Assembly: GCA_022704885.1 (NCBI GenBank)
Contig: JAKJFO010000238.1
Span: 1-6,146 of the forward strand
Reading direction: 5' to 3'
Length of the DNA: 6,146 nucleotides
Origin: Candidatus Rifleibacteriota bacterium
GTDB lineage: Bacteria > Riflebacteria > Ozemobacteria > Ozemobacterales > Ozemobacteraceae
A program made the translations under genes and the position numbers. Below are positions 1 to 6,089 of this stretch, in pieces; the first letter of the stretch is position 1, and each line of letters opens with the position of its first letter. The notes under the pieces are model-generated. The model was not told the DNA's origin. It did not search any database and saw only the letters and a list, made by a program, of their open reading frames with translations.

Positions 1-1087
1 GAACGCCGATTCTGAAGTAAACAGCGTTGGCTTTAGTTGTACCGCATGGCATATATTCCATTGAAAAACCGATTTTAAGTTCTTTTATTCGATTCTCGCT
101 GGCCTCACCACGCTGATTATACCAGCGGACTATCGATTCAGGCTTCCCCTCAATGTTTGTAGCCACCAGCACATATCTTTTGCTGTCATCAGCTTGTGGT
201 TCTAACAGATCGGGTTGCCACGGCCTACGAATAATAATCAGATTGAAAGCTGTTTTGGTGTTTTTCATGCTGTGGGGAGTGCAGGTAATGCTCGAAAAAC
301 CTTTGTATGGGAGCCACTTAGACTCGTCGAGATCATGAATGATTTCTTTGACTGATGAATCCATACGTCCGCCAACAGCGAATTTGACATCGTTTTTCTC
401 GCACCAGTTAAATATTTCTGCCTGATAACTGGCGCTGTCAGCACGAAACCTTGCGATCTTTTTCCCCTTTGGCATTTTACTGGAACATTTTTTAATAAAC
501 TCCATATTGCCGGTAGAAGGACTGATATTGCCATCTCGGAATTCTTCATGCACAACCATGCCAGCTTCTGCAATATGGCCCACTATGGGCATGTAGCCAT
601 GTTCTCCTTTGTAGGTGATTTTGGCAGTTTGCTTCTCAGCAACGATCTGCGTAGCATCAATATCAAGAGTGAATTCCTTTTTGCCTGTTCGTTTAAGACC
701 CCTTTTAAGAATTTCGCGGTTACAGCTTGAAAGACCAGATAAGCCACCCTTGGCATCTGTAATAAAGCGTAACCAGTCGCCTATGGCGCTGCTGCTTGGA
801 ATTGCGGGGATTTGCAGAAGCTGCAAAAGAGCTTCATCATTGGCTATTTCACGAACATCTTCGATATAACGACCACCGCCATGCAGCATCAAAAGCAGTG
901 GGGTAACAAATTCTGAAGGTTTGTAGCTGTGGTTGCTTTTAAAGCCAAGAATATTGTCATCAATAAGTTTTGAAAGTCTCTGTGAATAAAGAAACTCGCC
1001 GAATAAACCCAGCCCGGCATTAGGGGTAATTTTATCGTCAGTTGCAGCGAGCTTGAAAGAAAGAAGCGGAGATGATATATTTTTCAT
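1..1087 (-). CDS. IS1380-family transposase, 5' part (C-terminus beyond window)
   Basis: A single open frame runs from ATG (complement of 1085-1087) to the window edge without a stop, giving 362 residues that begin MKNISSPLLSFKLAATDDKI. The family catalyses cut-and-paste IS movement with an RNase H-like DDE domain. Visible landmarks: an N-terminal region with LFGEFL (28-33) and LMLHGGGRYIEDVREI (66-81); the first catalytic Asp in LDIDATQIVAEK (141-152, D142 or D144); YKGEHGYMPIVGHIAE (159-174); the second Asp in RADSASYQAEIFNWCEKN (D217); and the third acidic residue in WYNQRGEASENRIKELK (322-338, E328 or E331). These motifs are characteristic of IS1380. Family members are usually about 430-470 residues, so roughly 70-110 are missing on the left. 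All three catalytic blocks are present with no frameshift, so the copy could be active if the remainder is intact. It is transcribed away from the Tn3 tnpA. No strong Shine-Dalgarno precedes the ATG. Confidence 0.93.
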   Translation of the reverse strand, partial: MKNISSPLLSFKLAATDDKITPNAGLGLFGEFLYSQRLSKLIDDNILGFKSNHSYKPSEFVTPLLLMLHGGGRYIEDVREIANDEALLQLLQIPAIPSSSAIGDWLRFITDAKGGLSGLSSCNREILKRGLKRTGKKEFTLDIDATQIVAEKQTAKITYKGEHGYMPIVGHIAEAGMVVHEEFRDGNISPSTGNMEFIKKCSSKMPKGKKIARFRADSASYQAEIFNWCEKNDVKFAVGGRMDSSVKEIIHDLDESKWLPYKGFSSITCTPHSMKNTKTAFNLIIIRRPWQPDLLEPQADDSKRYVLVATNIEGKPESIVRWYNQRGEASENRIKELKIGFSMEYMPCGTTKANAVYFRIGV

Positions 1088-1159
1088 TGAAAACCCTTTG
1101 GGTGAGTTAAGTAGAAGTGTGGTAACTCTTACTAAAACACATTCCAGAGGGTTTTTCAA
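1087..1159. repeat. Long imperfect inverted repeat in the IS1380 transposase leader
   Basis: The outer arms are TTGAAAACCCTTTGGG (1087-1102) and CCAGAGGGTTTTTCAA (1144-1159), complementary at nearly every position. Inner arms GAGTTA (1104-1109) and TAACTC (1123-1128) are perfect. The folded leader RNA would bring the stem right up to the transposase start codon at 1087. A plausible role, by analogy with other insertion sequences, is to limit transposase translation from transcripts entering from outside; this is inference. Confidence 0.6.
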
Positions 1160-1182
1160 TATCCCATAATTAATTCAAGGAC

Positions 1183-1227
1183 ATTAGACTCTAATCTGAC
1201 ACTGAAAATCAGGTTTTCTGACGTCAG
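1183..1227. promoter_or_regulatory. Palindrome cluster upstream of tnpA (possible operator or res remnant)
   Basis: Three dyads lie close together: ATTAGA-C-TCTAAT (1183-1195), GAAAA-TCAGG-TTTTC (1204-1218) and the perfect palindrome CTGACGTCAG (1218-1227). Tn3-family elements carry resolvase binding sites (res) and operators in the intergenic region near tnpA and tnpR, so a recombination or repressor site is a reasonable guess. I cannot match it to a known res consensus, and no tnpR is visible. Confidence 0.3.
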
Positions 1228-1247
1228 GTTGAAGTATACCCTAGAAT
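1217..1247 (+). promoter_or_regulatory. Candidate sigma70-type promoter for Tn3 tnpA
   Basis: A -10-like TAGAAT (1242-1247, five of six matches to TATAAT) is preceded after 18 bp by CTGACG (1218-1223, a partial match to TTGACA). The -35 would overlap the palindrome CTGACGTCAG, so a factor bound there could repress tnpA. It was found by eye only and is weak. Confidence 0.3.
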
Positions 1248-1267
1248 GACTGAACGGATAAAACATT

Positions 1268-2662
1268 ATGCCACGTCGCGAACTCTTCTCTCCGGCTCAA
1301 AGGCTCGATTTATTAGCGCTACCAGGTGATGAAGGCGAGCTGATACGACTGTTTACATTGTCTATACAAGACATGGCCATGATTCGGCAGCGGCGCGGGG
1401 CCCCTAACCGCCTTGGTTTCGCCATTCAGTTATGTTCTCTTCGATATCCAGGTCAGGTTATTGGTCAAAACGACATCCCAGACACACGCATGCTGGAAGT
1501 TGTTTCCAGGCAACTTGGCCTGAACAAAGAATTGTGGGTCGATTATGCGAGAAGAGATGAAACAAGACGCGAACACCTACAGGTAATAATGGCTGTTTGC
1601 GGGTATCATCTGTTTGAAACGCCCGAATATCGCGCGATGATGAACTGGCTCTTGCCGCTGGCTCTGCAAAGTGACCAGAGTATGGTTCTGGGGCATGCAG
1701 TGTTAAAAGAGTTAAGAGCCCGGCGAATCATTATTCCTCCTCTTGCGGTTATAGAGCGATTGTGTGCGGAAACGGCGACACGAGCAACGCGACGGATATA
1801 TGCCGCTTTAACCGAACCATTAACCTTGAGCCAGCGAAGGCAACTTGATGCACTTTTTTTGCCATACGAGAACCGGAGTTTCAGTGTTCTGAGCTGGTTA
1901 CGTCTGCCGGTGGTTGCGACAGGCCCACGACATATAAACAGTTTGCTGGCTCGTCTTCATAAGATTCGAGCGTTAAATTTTGCTCCTGGAATCGAGCATG
2001 CAATTCATCGCAACAGACTTCTAAAATTGGCGAGAATTGCTGAACAGACCAGCGGTCAGCACATGAAGAGATTTGAGGCAACTCAACGATATGCGCATCT
2101 GGTAGCTTTACTGCTGGAAACGCGCGCATCCCTGACTGATGAAATACTGGCTATGCACGACCGGATTATGGGAAAGCTGTTTGCCAGAGCCAAAAGGAAG
2201 CATCAGGAAACCTTTCTGGAATCTGCCAAATCTATCAACGAAAAAATGCGCATTTTTGCCAAGGTTGGTCGAGTTCTTCTCGATGCCCGCAAAACAGGAG
2301 AAGACCCATTCAGCGCAATTGAAGAGGTTATTCCGTGGGAAACCTTTGAAGCAAGCGTTACTGGGGCTGATGGAATAGTTAAACCCGGCATGGACGATTC
2401 CTTGAGCCTGATAGGAACATCATATTCACAAATTCGCCGTTATGCACCGTTGTTTCTTGAAACCTTTGAATTTAAAGCTGCTCCGGCAGCAAAACCTCTC
2501 TTGCAGGCAATTCACATTTTGCGCCATTTGAATGCCACGAATATTCGTGAAATACCTGAAGATGCTCCGATAGGCTTTGTTCGTAAGCGTTGGGAATCCC
2601 TGGTTCTTACGCAAGTGGGCATAGTGTTGATTCTCAACGAAATGGCTCGGTTTTTTCTCTGA
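1268..2662 (+). CDS. Tn3 TnpA N-terminal fragment (464 aa)
   Basis: Residues 1-452 are genuine TnpA; the last 12 (VLILNEMARFFL) are read from the inserted element before TGA. The start ATG gives the canonical N-terminus MPRRELFSPAQRLDLLALP and is therefore preferred; the ribosome-binding sequence (ACGGA, 1254-1258) is weak. Residues 1 to about 165 match the N-terminal DNA-binding region of Tn3 transposases (DUF4158), with IRQRRGAPNRLGFAIQLCSLRYPG (39-62) as signature. The remainder is the helical middle part preceding the catalytic domain. Alone it keeps the terminal-repeat recognition region but no catalytic residues. In principle such a fragment could bind the terminal repeats and interfere with transposition, but that is speculation; most likely it is a dead gene piece. 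Confidence 0.85.
   Translation: MPRRELFSPAQRLDLLALPGDEGELIRLFTLSIQDMAMIRQRRGAPNRLGFAIQLCSLRYPGQVIGQNDIPDTRMLEVVSRQLGLNKELWVDYARRDETRREHLQVIMAVCGYHLFETPEYRAMMNWLLPLALQSDQSMVLGHAVLKELRARRIIIPPLAVIERLCAETATRATRRIYAALTEPLTLSQRRQLDALFLPYENRSFSVLSWLRLPVVATGPRHINSLLARLHKIRALNFAPGIEHAIHRNRLLKLARIAEQTSGQHMKRFEATQRYAHLVALLLETRASLTDEILAMHDRIMGKLFARAKRKHQETFLESAKSINEKMRIFAKVGRVLLDARKTGEDPFSAIEEVIPWETFEASVTGADGIVKPGMDDSLSLIGTSYSQIRRYAPLFLETFEFKAAPAAKPLLQAIHILRHLNATNIREIPEDAPIGFVRKRWESLVLTQVGIVLILNEMARFFL
2619..2624. repeat. Target-site duplication GCATAG, left copy
   Basis: GCATAG immediately precedes the TGTTGATTC end of the miniature element and is identical to 2880-2885. It encodes part of the Gly-Ile-Asp sequence of tnpA. 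Confidence 0.8.
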
Positions 2663-2879
2663 GAATTTTACCAGCGGGTCATTTTCTTTTGCTGCCTACG
2701 GCGGCCCCCCCTATAATCCCCCCGAAATGGGGATTGGATAAAGGCATGGGGCGGTTCCGGTATGCTGCATCCAATCGCAATCGGCAGAAATTCTCAATCG
2801 ATACCAGTGAATTCTCAAAATGGCCATTTAAATTGAGAAAAACGGCCCATTTTTAGGTCAATTTCTGTGGGAATAAACA
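2625..2879. mobile_element. 255-bp miniature element (MITE-like) with IS21-type ends
   Basis: The insert begins TGTTGATTCTCAACGAAATG and, read from the other end, TGTTTATTCCCACAGAAATT; the outer 21 bp match at 16 positions. It is bounded by a 6-bp direct repeat GCATAG at 2619-2624 and 2880-2885. The word ATTCTCA or its complement recurs near both ends (2630, 2660, 2790, 2811, 2833) and GGTCA-TTTC-type words occur at 2677-2685 and 2856-2864. Ends starting TG and finishing CA, several subterminal repeats and a 4-8-bp target duplication are features of IS21-family elements. No istA or istB coding is recognisable, so it would be a non-autonomous derivative needing transposase in trans. The boundaries are strongly supported because removing the element restores tnpA; the IS21 assignment is inference. 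Confidence 0.82.
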
Positions 2880-4483
2880 GCATAGATCGGCGGTTTTACG
2901 AGCTTTGCGTTCTTTCAGAGCTGAAGAATGCCCTGCGGTCCGGAGATTTATGGGTTTCCGGAAGCCGACAATTTAATGATTTCAAAGAATACATGCTCTC
3001 ACCAGGTGCCTTTACACAATTGCAAAAAGACGGATTCAGACTTGATGTGGAAATAAACAGTGAGAAATATCTGAATAAGCGCATGCAGCAACTTCAAGAC
3101 CAGTTTGTCAAAGTTAATGACCTCGCAAAACTCGGCAAGTTGCCAGATGTGGCCATTACCAAAGGGATTTTGAAGATCACCCCACTTACCAATCTTGTTC
3201 CAGATGAGGCGACAGCAGCAATGAACAAGGTCTATAGTCTTCTGCCACATGTGCGAATTACTGAATTACTGCTGGAAGTAGACCGCTGGACTGGCTTCAC
3301 GCAGCACTTCACAAACCTTAAAACAGAAGAGCCGGCATCGGACACAATTCTTATGCTCACAGCAGTTCTGGCAGACGGTATCAACCTCGGCCTTTCGAAA
3401 ATGGCCGAAGCCTGCCCGGCAATGACACACACAAAACTTTCCTGGTTGGCCGCATGGCATATTCGTGACGCAACTTACTCAAAAGCACTGGCTGAGCTGA
3501 TAAATGCGCAGCATCACCAGCCATTAGCACAGGTCTGGGGCGAAGGAAACACATCTTCCTCAGATGGGCAACGCTATCGCGCTGGTGGTAGAGGCGAACC
3601 AGCCGGGCAAACTAACTTGAAGTATGGCACAGATCCGTCTGTTATGATTTATACCCACATCTCGGACCGATACGCACCGTTTTACAGCCGGATCATCAAT
3701 GCCAATTTGCGAGATGCAACTTTCGTTCTTGATGGCCTTCTCTACCACGAATCAGACCTTAAAATAGAAGAACATTACACAGATACCGCCGGTTTCACTG
3801 ATCACGTCTTCGGTCTTTGCCATCTTTCAGGGTACCGATTCGCACCACGCATTAGAGATCTTGCCGACAAAAAGCTTTATCTTCCCGATAAAGCCTGTGA
3901 ATACCCATCTCTTGGAAGCATGACGGGTGGAGTAATCCAGAAAATGCACATTCTGAGCCAATGGGAAGATATTCTCAGGCTGACAGCTTCGATTTCTCAA
4001 GGCACGGCAACAGCTTCCCTCCTTCTGCGAAAACTGGGCAGTTACCCTAGACAAAACGGGCTGGCCGTAGCATTGCGCGAAATCGGCAAGATCGAGAGAA
4101 CTTTATTTGTTTTGCAATGGCTTCAGGATACTGAATTGCGTCGGCGGGTGCAAGTCGGGCTCAACAAAGGAGAAGCTAGAAATGCTCTGGCCCGCGCAGT
4201 ATTTTTCAATCGCCTGGGGGAAATGCGAGATCGAGGGTTTGAGAATCAAAATCATCGGGCCAGCGGTCTTAACCTGTTGGTTGCCGCAATCATTCTATGG
4301 AACACAGTCTATATTGAACGCGCTCTGATTGCTTTACGCGATAAGGGCGAGCCCATTCGTGATGATCTGATCAGGCACCTGTCGCCTTTGGGGTGGGAAC
4401 ACATCAACCTTACTGGCGATTATGTCTGGAATCTCAATCGGAACGTTACTCAGGGCAATTTTCGACCGCTAAGAATTCCTTAG
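2867..4483 (+). CDS. Tn3 TnpA C-terminal catalytic fragment (538 aa)
   Basis: This is the open frame after the insert. The first six residues (GTG start, M-G-I-N-S-I) come from the miniature element's right end and its target duplication; genuine TnpA resumes at [30 protein letters not shown]. It holds the whole DDE_Tnp_Tn3 catalytic domain: D233 in [32 protein letters not shown] (251-267), D306 in [32 protein letters not shown] (389-407), E436 in [20 protein letters not shown], and the terminal [12 protein letters not shown] signature (510-521). The stop TAG lies within the transposon's terminal repeat. The GTG at 2867 is only the first start-type codon; AGG at 2855-2857 is a poor ribosome site, so expression is doubtful. 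Without the N-terminal DNA-binding region, independent transposition is unlikely. Confidence 0.85.
   Translation: MGINSIDRRFYELCVLSELKNALRSGDLWVSGSRQFNDFKEYMLSPGAFTQLQKDGFRLDVEINSEKYLNKRMQQLQDQFVKVNDLAKLGKLPDVAITKGILKITPLTNLVPDEATAAMNKVYSLLPHVRITELLLEVDRWTGFTQHFTNLKTEEPASDTILMLTAVLADGINLGLSKMAEACPAMTHTKLSWLAAWHIRDATYSKALAELINAQHHQPLAQVWGEGNTSSSDGQRYRAGGRGEPAGQTNLKYGTDPSVMIYTHISDRYAPFYSRIINANLRDATFVLDGLLYHESDLKIEEHYTDTAGFTDHVFGLCHLSGYRFAPRIRDLADKKLYLPDKACEYPSLGSMTGGVIQKMHILSQWEDILRLTASISQGTATASLLLRKLGSYPRQNGLAVALREIGKIERTLFVLQWLQDTELRRRVQVGLNKGEARNALARAVFFNRLGEMRDRGFENQNHRASGLNLLVAAIILWNTVYIERALIALRDKGEPIRDDLIRHLSPLGWEHINLTGDYVWNLNRNVTQGNFRPLRIP
2880..2885. repeat. Target-site duplication GCATAG, right copy
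   Basis: GCATAG immediately follows the AATAAACA end of the miniature element. Keeping only one copy rebuilds the tnpA codons for VGIDRRF exactly. Confidence 0.8.
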
Positions 4484-4485
4484 CG
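4467..4485. repeat. Short inverted repeat CGCTAAG-AATTC-CTTAGCG at the tnpA end
   Basis: A 7-bp perfect dyad with a 5-bp spacer joins the last tnpA codons to the inner end of the terminal repeat. It duplicates, in inverse orientation, the innermost 7 bp of that repeat (CGCTAAG). No T-run follows, so it is not a standard terminator. Confidence 0.5.
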
Positions 4486-4516
4486 TACGTAAATTTCCGT
4501 TTGGTGTGGTGACCCC
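4479..4516. repeat. Tn3-family 38-bp terminal inverted repeat
   Basis: Read inward from 4516 the sequence begins GGGGTCACCACACCAAACGG and ends TTACGTACGCTAAG. This fits the Tn3-family terminal repeat: a GGGGTC tip, an internal ACGGAAA block and a final CGCTAAG, with exactly 38 bp. The tnpA stop codon (4481-4483) lies inside it. The sequence beyond 4516 reads directly into the dehydrogenase end, so this is the physical tip of the transposon. Confidence 0.93.
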
Positions 4517-4523
4517 ATAAGGC

Positions 4524-5903
4524 TTACAGCCGCCAGTATCTGATTCCCAGCTGCGCTGCCGATTCGGGTTCGAACACACCCTTGATATCAATCAACACTG
4601 CCGGCGACCCTTTCCGGCAGAAAGTCGCAAGTTTGTCGAGGCTGAGTTCTTTGACGAACCGGTCATGCGGCACGGCAAGAATCACTGCGTCGACCGGCGG
4701 CACCGCTTCGAGTGACGGCAGCAGCAAACCGGGCACATGATCATCCAGCAATGCGGGGACGGATTGCGGTGAACCCTCTATAACATCCCCATATTCATGT
4801 ATTACCTCTTCAGCACTGGCGTAGGGGTCGTAAATGTATGATCCGACACCGTATTCATTGAGTTCGCTGATGATATCGACGACTTTGGTATTACGTATAT
4901 CACCGACGTTTTCTTTAAAAGTAAGGCCGAGAATGAGCACTCGCGCGCCCTTGACCGCCTTGCCGACCCTGATCAGCTTTTTCACGGTATTTTCGGCGAC
5001 GAATTTGCCCATATTATCGTTGATGCGGCGCCCCGAAAGAATGACTTCCGGGTGGTAACCGGCCTCCTGGGCCTTGTAGGTGAGGTAGTAGGGGTCGACA
5101 CCGATGCAGTGCCCGCCGACCAGGCCGGGGAAAAACTTCAAAAAGTTCCATTTGGTGCTGGCGGCGCGCAGCACTTCGAGTGTGTCGATACCGAGACGAT
5201 GAAAAATAATTGAAAGCTCGTTCATCAGCGCGATATTGACATCGCGCTGGGTGTTTTCGATAACCTTGGCCGCTTCGGCGACCCTGATCGACGAGGCCTT
5301 ATGCACTCCGGCCTCGAGAATGCTGTCATAAACGGCCGCCACCAGGTCGAGAGTCTCAGCATCACAGCCCGAAACGATCTTGGTAATTGTCTGCAGCCGG
5401 TGAACATGGTCACCCGGGTTGATGCGTTCTGGGCTGTAACCGACCCTGAAATCGCGCCGGTATTGCATGCCCGAATGTTTTTCGAGCAGCGGCACACATT
5501 CGTCTTCGGTCACCCCCGGGTAGACGGTCGATTCATAAACGACAACCGCCCCCTTTGGCATATATTTTCCAACCGTGGCCGAGCTCATGACCAGAGGTGT
5601 CAGATCGGGCCGTTTATTGCGGTCGACCGGTGTTGGCACCGCCACCACGATGAATTTACACGCCGCCAGTTTCGCCGCATCGGTCGTAAACTCGATTTTG
5701 CAATCCTTCAGCCCACCTTCCGGCACTTCACCGGTCGGGTCGATGCCGTTCTTCATCAGATCGACTTTTTCCTGATCAACATCGAAGCCGACAACATCAT
5801 ATTTATGGGAAAAGGCGTGCGCGAGCGGCAGGCCGACGTAGCCGAGGCCAACGACTGCGAGTTTTGTCTTGTGGCTTTTCAGTGTAGCAAAAAGGTTTTT
5901 CAT
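4524..5903 (-). CDS. tviB: UDP-N-acetylhexosamine 6-dehydrogenase (TviB/WbpO/CapL type)
   Basis: This cytoplasmic enzyme oxidises C6 of a UDP-HexNAc with two NAD+ to give UDP-GlcNAcA or UDP-GalNAcA, a precursor of acidic surface glycans. The 459 residues show the Rossmann motif KLAVVGLGYVGLPLA (14-28), VPTPVDRNKRPDLTPL (89-104), YESTVYPGVTEDECVP (123-138) and GYSPERINPGD (155-165), the last two typical of the TviB/WbpO subgroup. Further on are AEAAKVIENTQRDVNIALMNEL (209-230), FPGLVGGHCIGVDPYYLT with catalytic Cys266, and LGLTFKENVGDIRNTKVVDI (325-344) in the C-terminal UDP-binding domain. Family members are usually about 425 residues; the surplus lies in a longer N-terminus and in an extra stretch around 373-404. 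A GGAGG (5910-5914) sits 6 nt before the ATG, confirming the start. GlcNAc versus GalNAc specificity cannot be read from the sequence, so the symbol is a family label. A Tn3 tip lies 7 bp past the stop. Confidence 0.93.
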   Translation of the reverse strand: MKNLFATLKSHKTKLAVVGLGYVGLPLAHAFSHKYDVVGFDVDQEKVDLMKNGIDPTGEVPEGGLKDCKIEFTTDAAKLAACKFIVVAVPTPVDRNKRPDLTPLVMSSATVGKYMPKGAVVVYESTVYPGVTEDECVPLLEKHSGMQYRRDFRVGYSPERINPGDHVHRLQTITKIVSGCDAETLDLVAAVYDSILEAGVHKASSIRVAEAAKVIENTQRDVNIALMNELSIIFHRLGIDTLEVLRAASTKWNFLKFFPGLVGGHCIGVDPYYLTYKAQEAGYHPEVILSGRRINDNMGKFVAENTVKKLIRVGKAVKGARVLILGLTFKENVGDIRNTKVVDIISELNEYGVGSYIYDPYASAEEVIHEYGDVIEGSPQSVPALLDDHVPGLLLPSLEAVPPVDAVILAVPHDRFVKELSLDKLATFCRKGSPAVLIDIKGVFEPESAAQLGIRYWRL

Positions 5904-5909
5904 AGAGTC

Positions 5910-5914
5910 CCTCC
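5910..5914 (-). promoter_or_regulatory. Ribosome binding site of the dehydrogenase
   Basis: On the minus strand GGAGG lies 6 nt upstream of the ATG at 5903, a near-ideal Shine-Dalgarno. It supports choosing this ATG although the N-terminus is about ten residues longer than in typical relatives. Confidence 0.75.
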
Positions 5915-5935
5915 GGAATTGTTTTTATAGGCGGC

Positions 5936-5964
5936 ATCTTAACTTAATGTCGTAAAGAATGCAA
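5936..5964 (-). promoter_or_regulatory. Candidate promoter of the dehydrogenase
   Basis: On the minus strand TTGCAT (complement of 5959-5964) and TAAGAT (complement of 5936-5941) are separated by 17 bp, the best sigma70 spacing. Matches to the consensus hexamers are partial. It would give a leader of roughly 25-30 nt. Identified by eye. Confidence 0.4.
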
Positions 5965-6044
5965 CTATTTTGCGCGGCGGCAAAAGCATTGCGCTGAAAG
6001 TAAAATTTGCCTTTTGCTGTGCCTTTATGTTATTGTTGTTACCT

Positions 6045-6066
6045 CTGCCACGGGGGGCAGTTTTTT
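6045..6066 (+). terminator. Small hairpin followed by T6 in the acyltransferase leader
   Basis: CTGCC (6045-6049) and GGCAG (6056-6060) can pair around a 6-nt loop, followed directly by six T residues (6061-6066). This resembles a small intrinsic terminator or attenuator on the plus strand just ahead of the gene starting at 6090. The stem is only 5 bp, so it may be weak or fortuitous. An A8 run and a G7 run (6067-6082) follow. Confidence 0.35.
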
Positions 6067-6089
6067 AAAAAAAACGGGGGGGATCAGCC

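Larger units (their letters stand above)
1..1180 (-). mobile_element. IS1380-family insertion sequence, partial; one end inside the window
   Basis: The element comprises the transposase and a leader of about 90 bp. The end near 1180 is a proposal: read on the minus strand, the sequence from 1180 begins CCTTGAATTAATTATGGGAT, and IS1380-family inverted repeats commonly start with CC. The matching terminal repeat and the target duplication would lie left of the window, so the boundary and any duplicated bases (4-5 bp expected, perhaps within 1181-1185) cannot be verified. The IS lies where the upstream part of the Tn3 element would be expected, so it probably inserted into that transposon. Confidence 0.6.
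1268..4483 (+). pseudogene. tnpA: Tn3-family transposase tnpA, interrupted by a 255-bp insert
   Basis: The gene encoded the large DDE transposase that makes Tn3 cointegrates. It is read as two pieces in the same frame: 1268-2662 (with the family's N-terminus, MPRRELFSPAQR) and 2867-4483. Deleting 2625-2879 plus one GCATAG copy joins GFVRKRWESLVLTQVGI directly to [20 protein letters not shown] and gives 984 residues, matching the usual 960-1000. The removed 261 bp equal 87 codons, so the frame is kept, but the insert supplies three in-frame stops (2660-2662, 2714-2716, 2834-2836). In rebuilt numbering the catalytic triad is D679 (SSSDGQ), D752 ([10 protein letters not shown]) and E882 (NKGEARN); the 130-residue D-E spacing agrees with Tn3 and Tn4430. 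No other lesion is seen, which suggests a recent disruption. Confidence 0.93.
1181..4516 (+). mobile_element. Tn3-family transposon, right part (tnpA plus terminal inverted repeat)
   Basis: This segment contains a complete but interrupted tnpA and one 38-bp Tn3-type terminal repeat at its right tip. The orientation, with tnpA reading outward so that its stop lies inside the terminal repeat, is the Tn21/Tn501-like arrangement. No resolvase gene, passenger gene or left terminal repeat is present; they would lie beyond the IS1380 copy or have been lost. The left limit given here is simply the proposed IS end. The five bases after the repeat (4517-4521, ATAAG) would be one copy of the 5-bp target duplication usual for Tn3; its partner is not in the window. 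Without a functional TnpA the element could move only if one is supplied in trans. Confidence 0.85.

Noticed and set aside
265..573. Minus-strand 102-residue open frame inside the IS1380 region
   Set aside because: It is out of frame with the continuous transposase reading, which carries all the conserved motifs, so it is a shadow.
895..920. GGGGTA sequence considered as a left Tn3 terminal repeat
   Set aside because: It lies inside the IS1380 coding sequence and does not match the rest of the 38-bp repeat.
2590..2856. 88-residue open frame covering most of the miniature element
   Set aside because: It starts within tnpA in another frame, crosses the insertion edge and resembles no transposase. 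The element is better read as non-coding.
2660..2869. Stop-codon readthrough, intein or self-splicing intron joining the tnpA halves
   Set aside because: There are three in-frame stops, no intein motifs and no intron domain structure; terminal inverted repeats with a target duplication indicate a DNA element.
5301..5930. Plus-strand 209-residue open frame opposite the dehydrogenase
   Set aside because: It lies antisense to a well-conserved gene, shows no recognisable domain, and is explained by the codon bias of the real gene.
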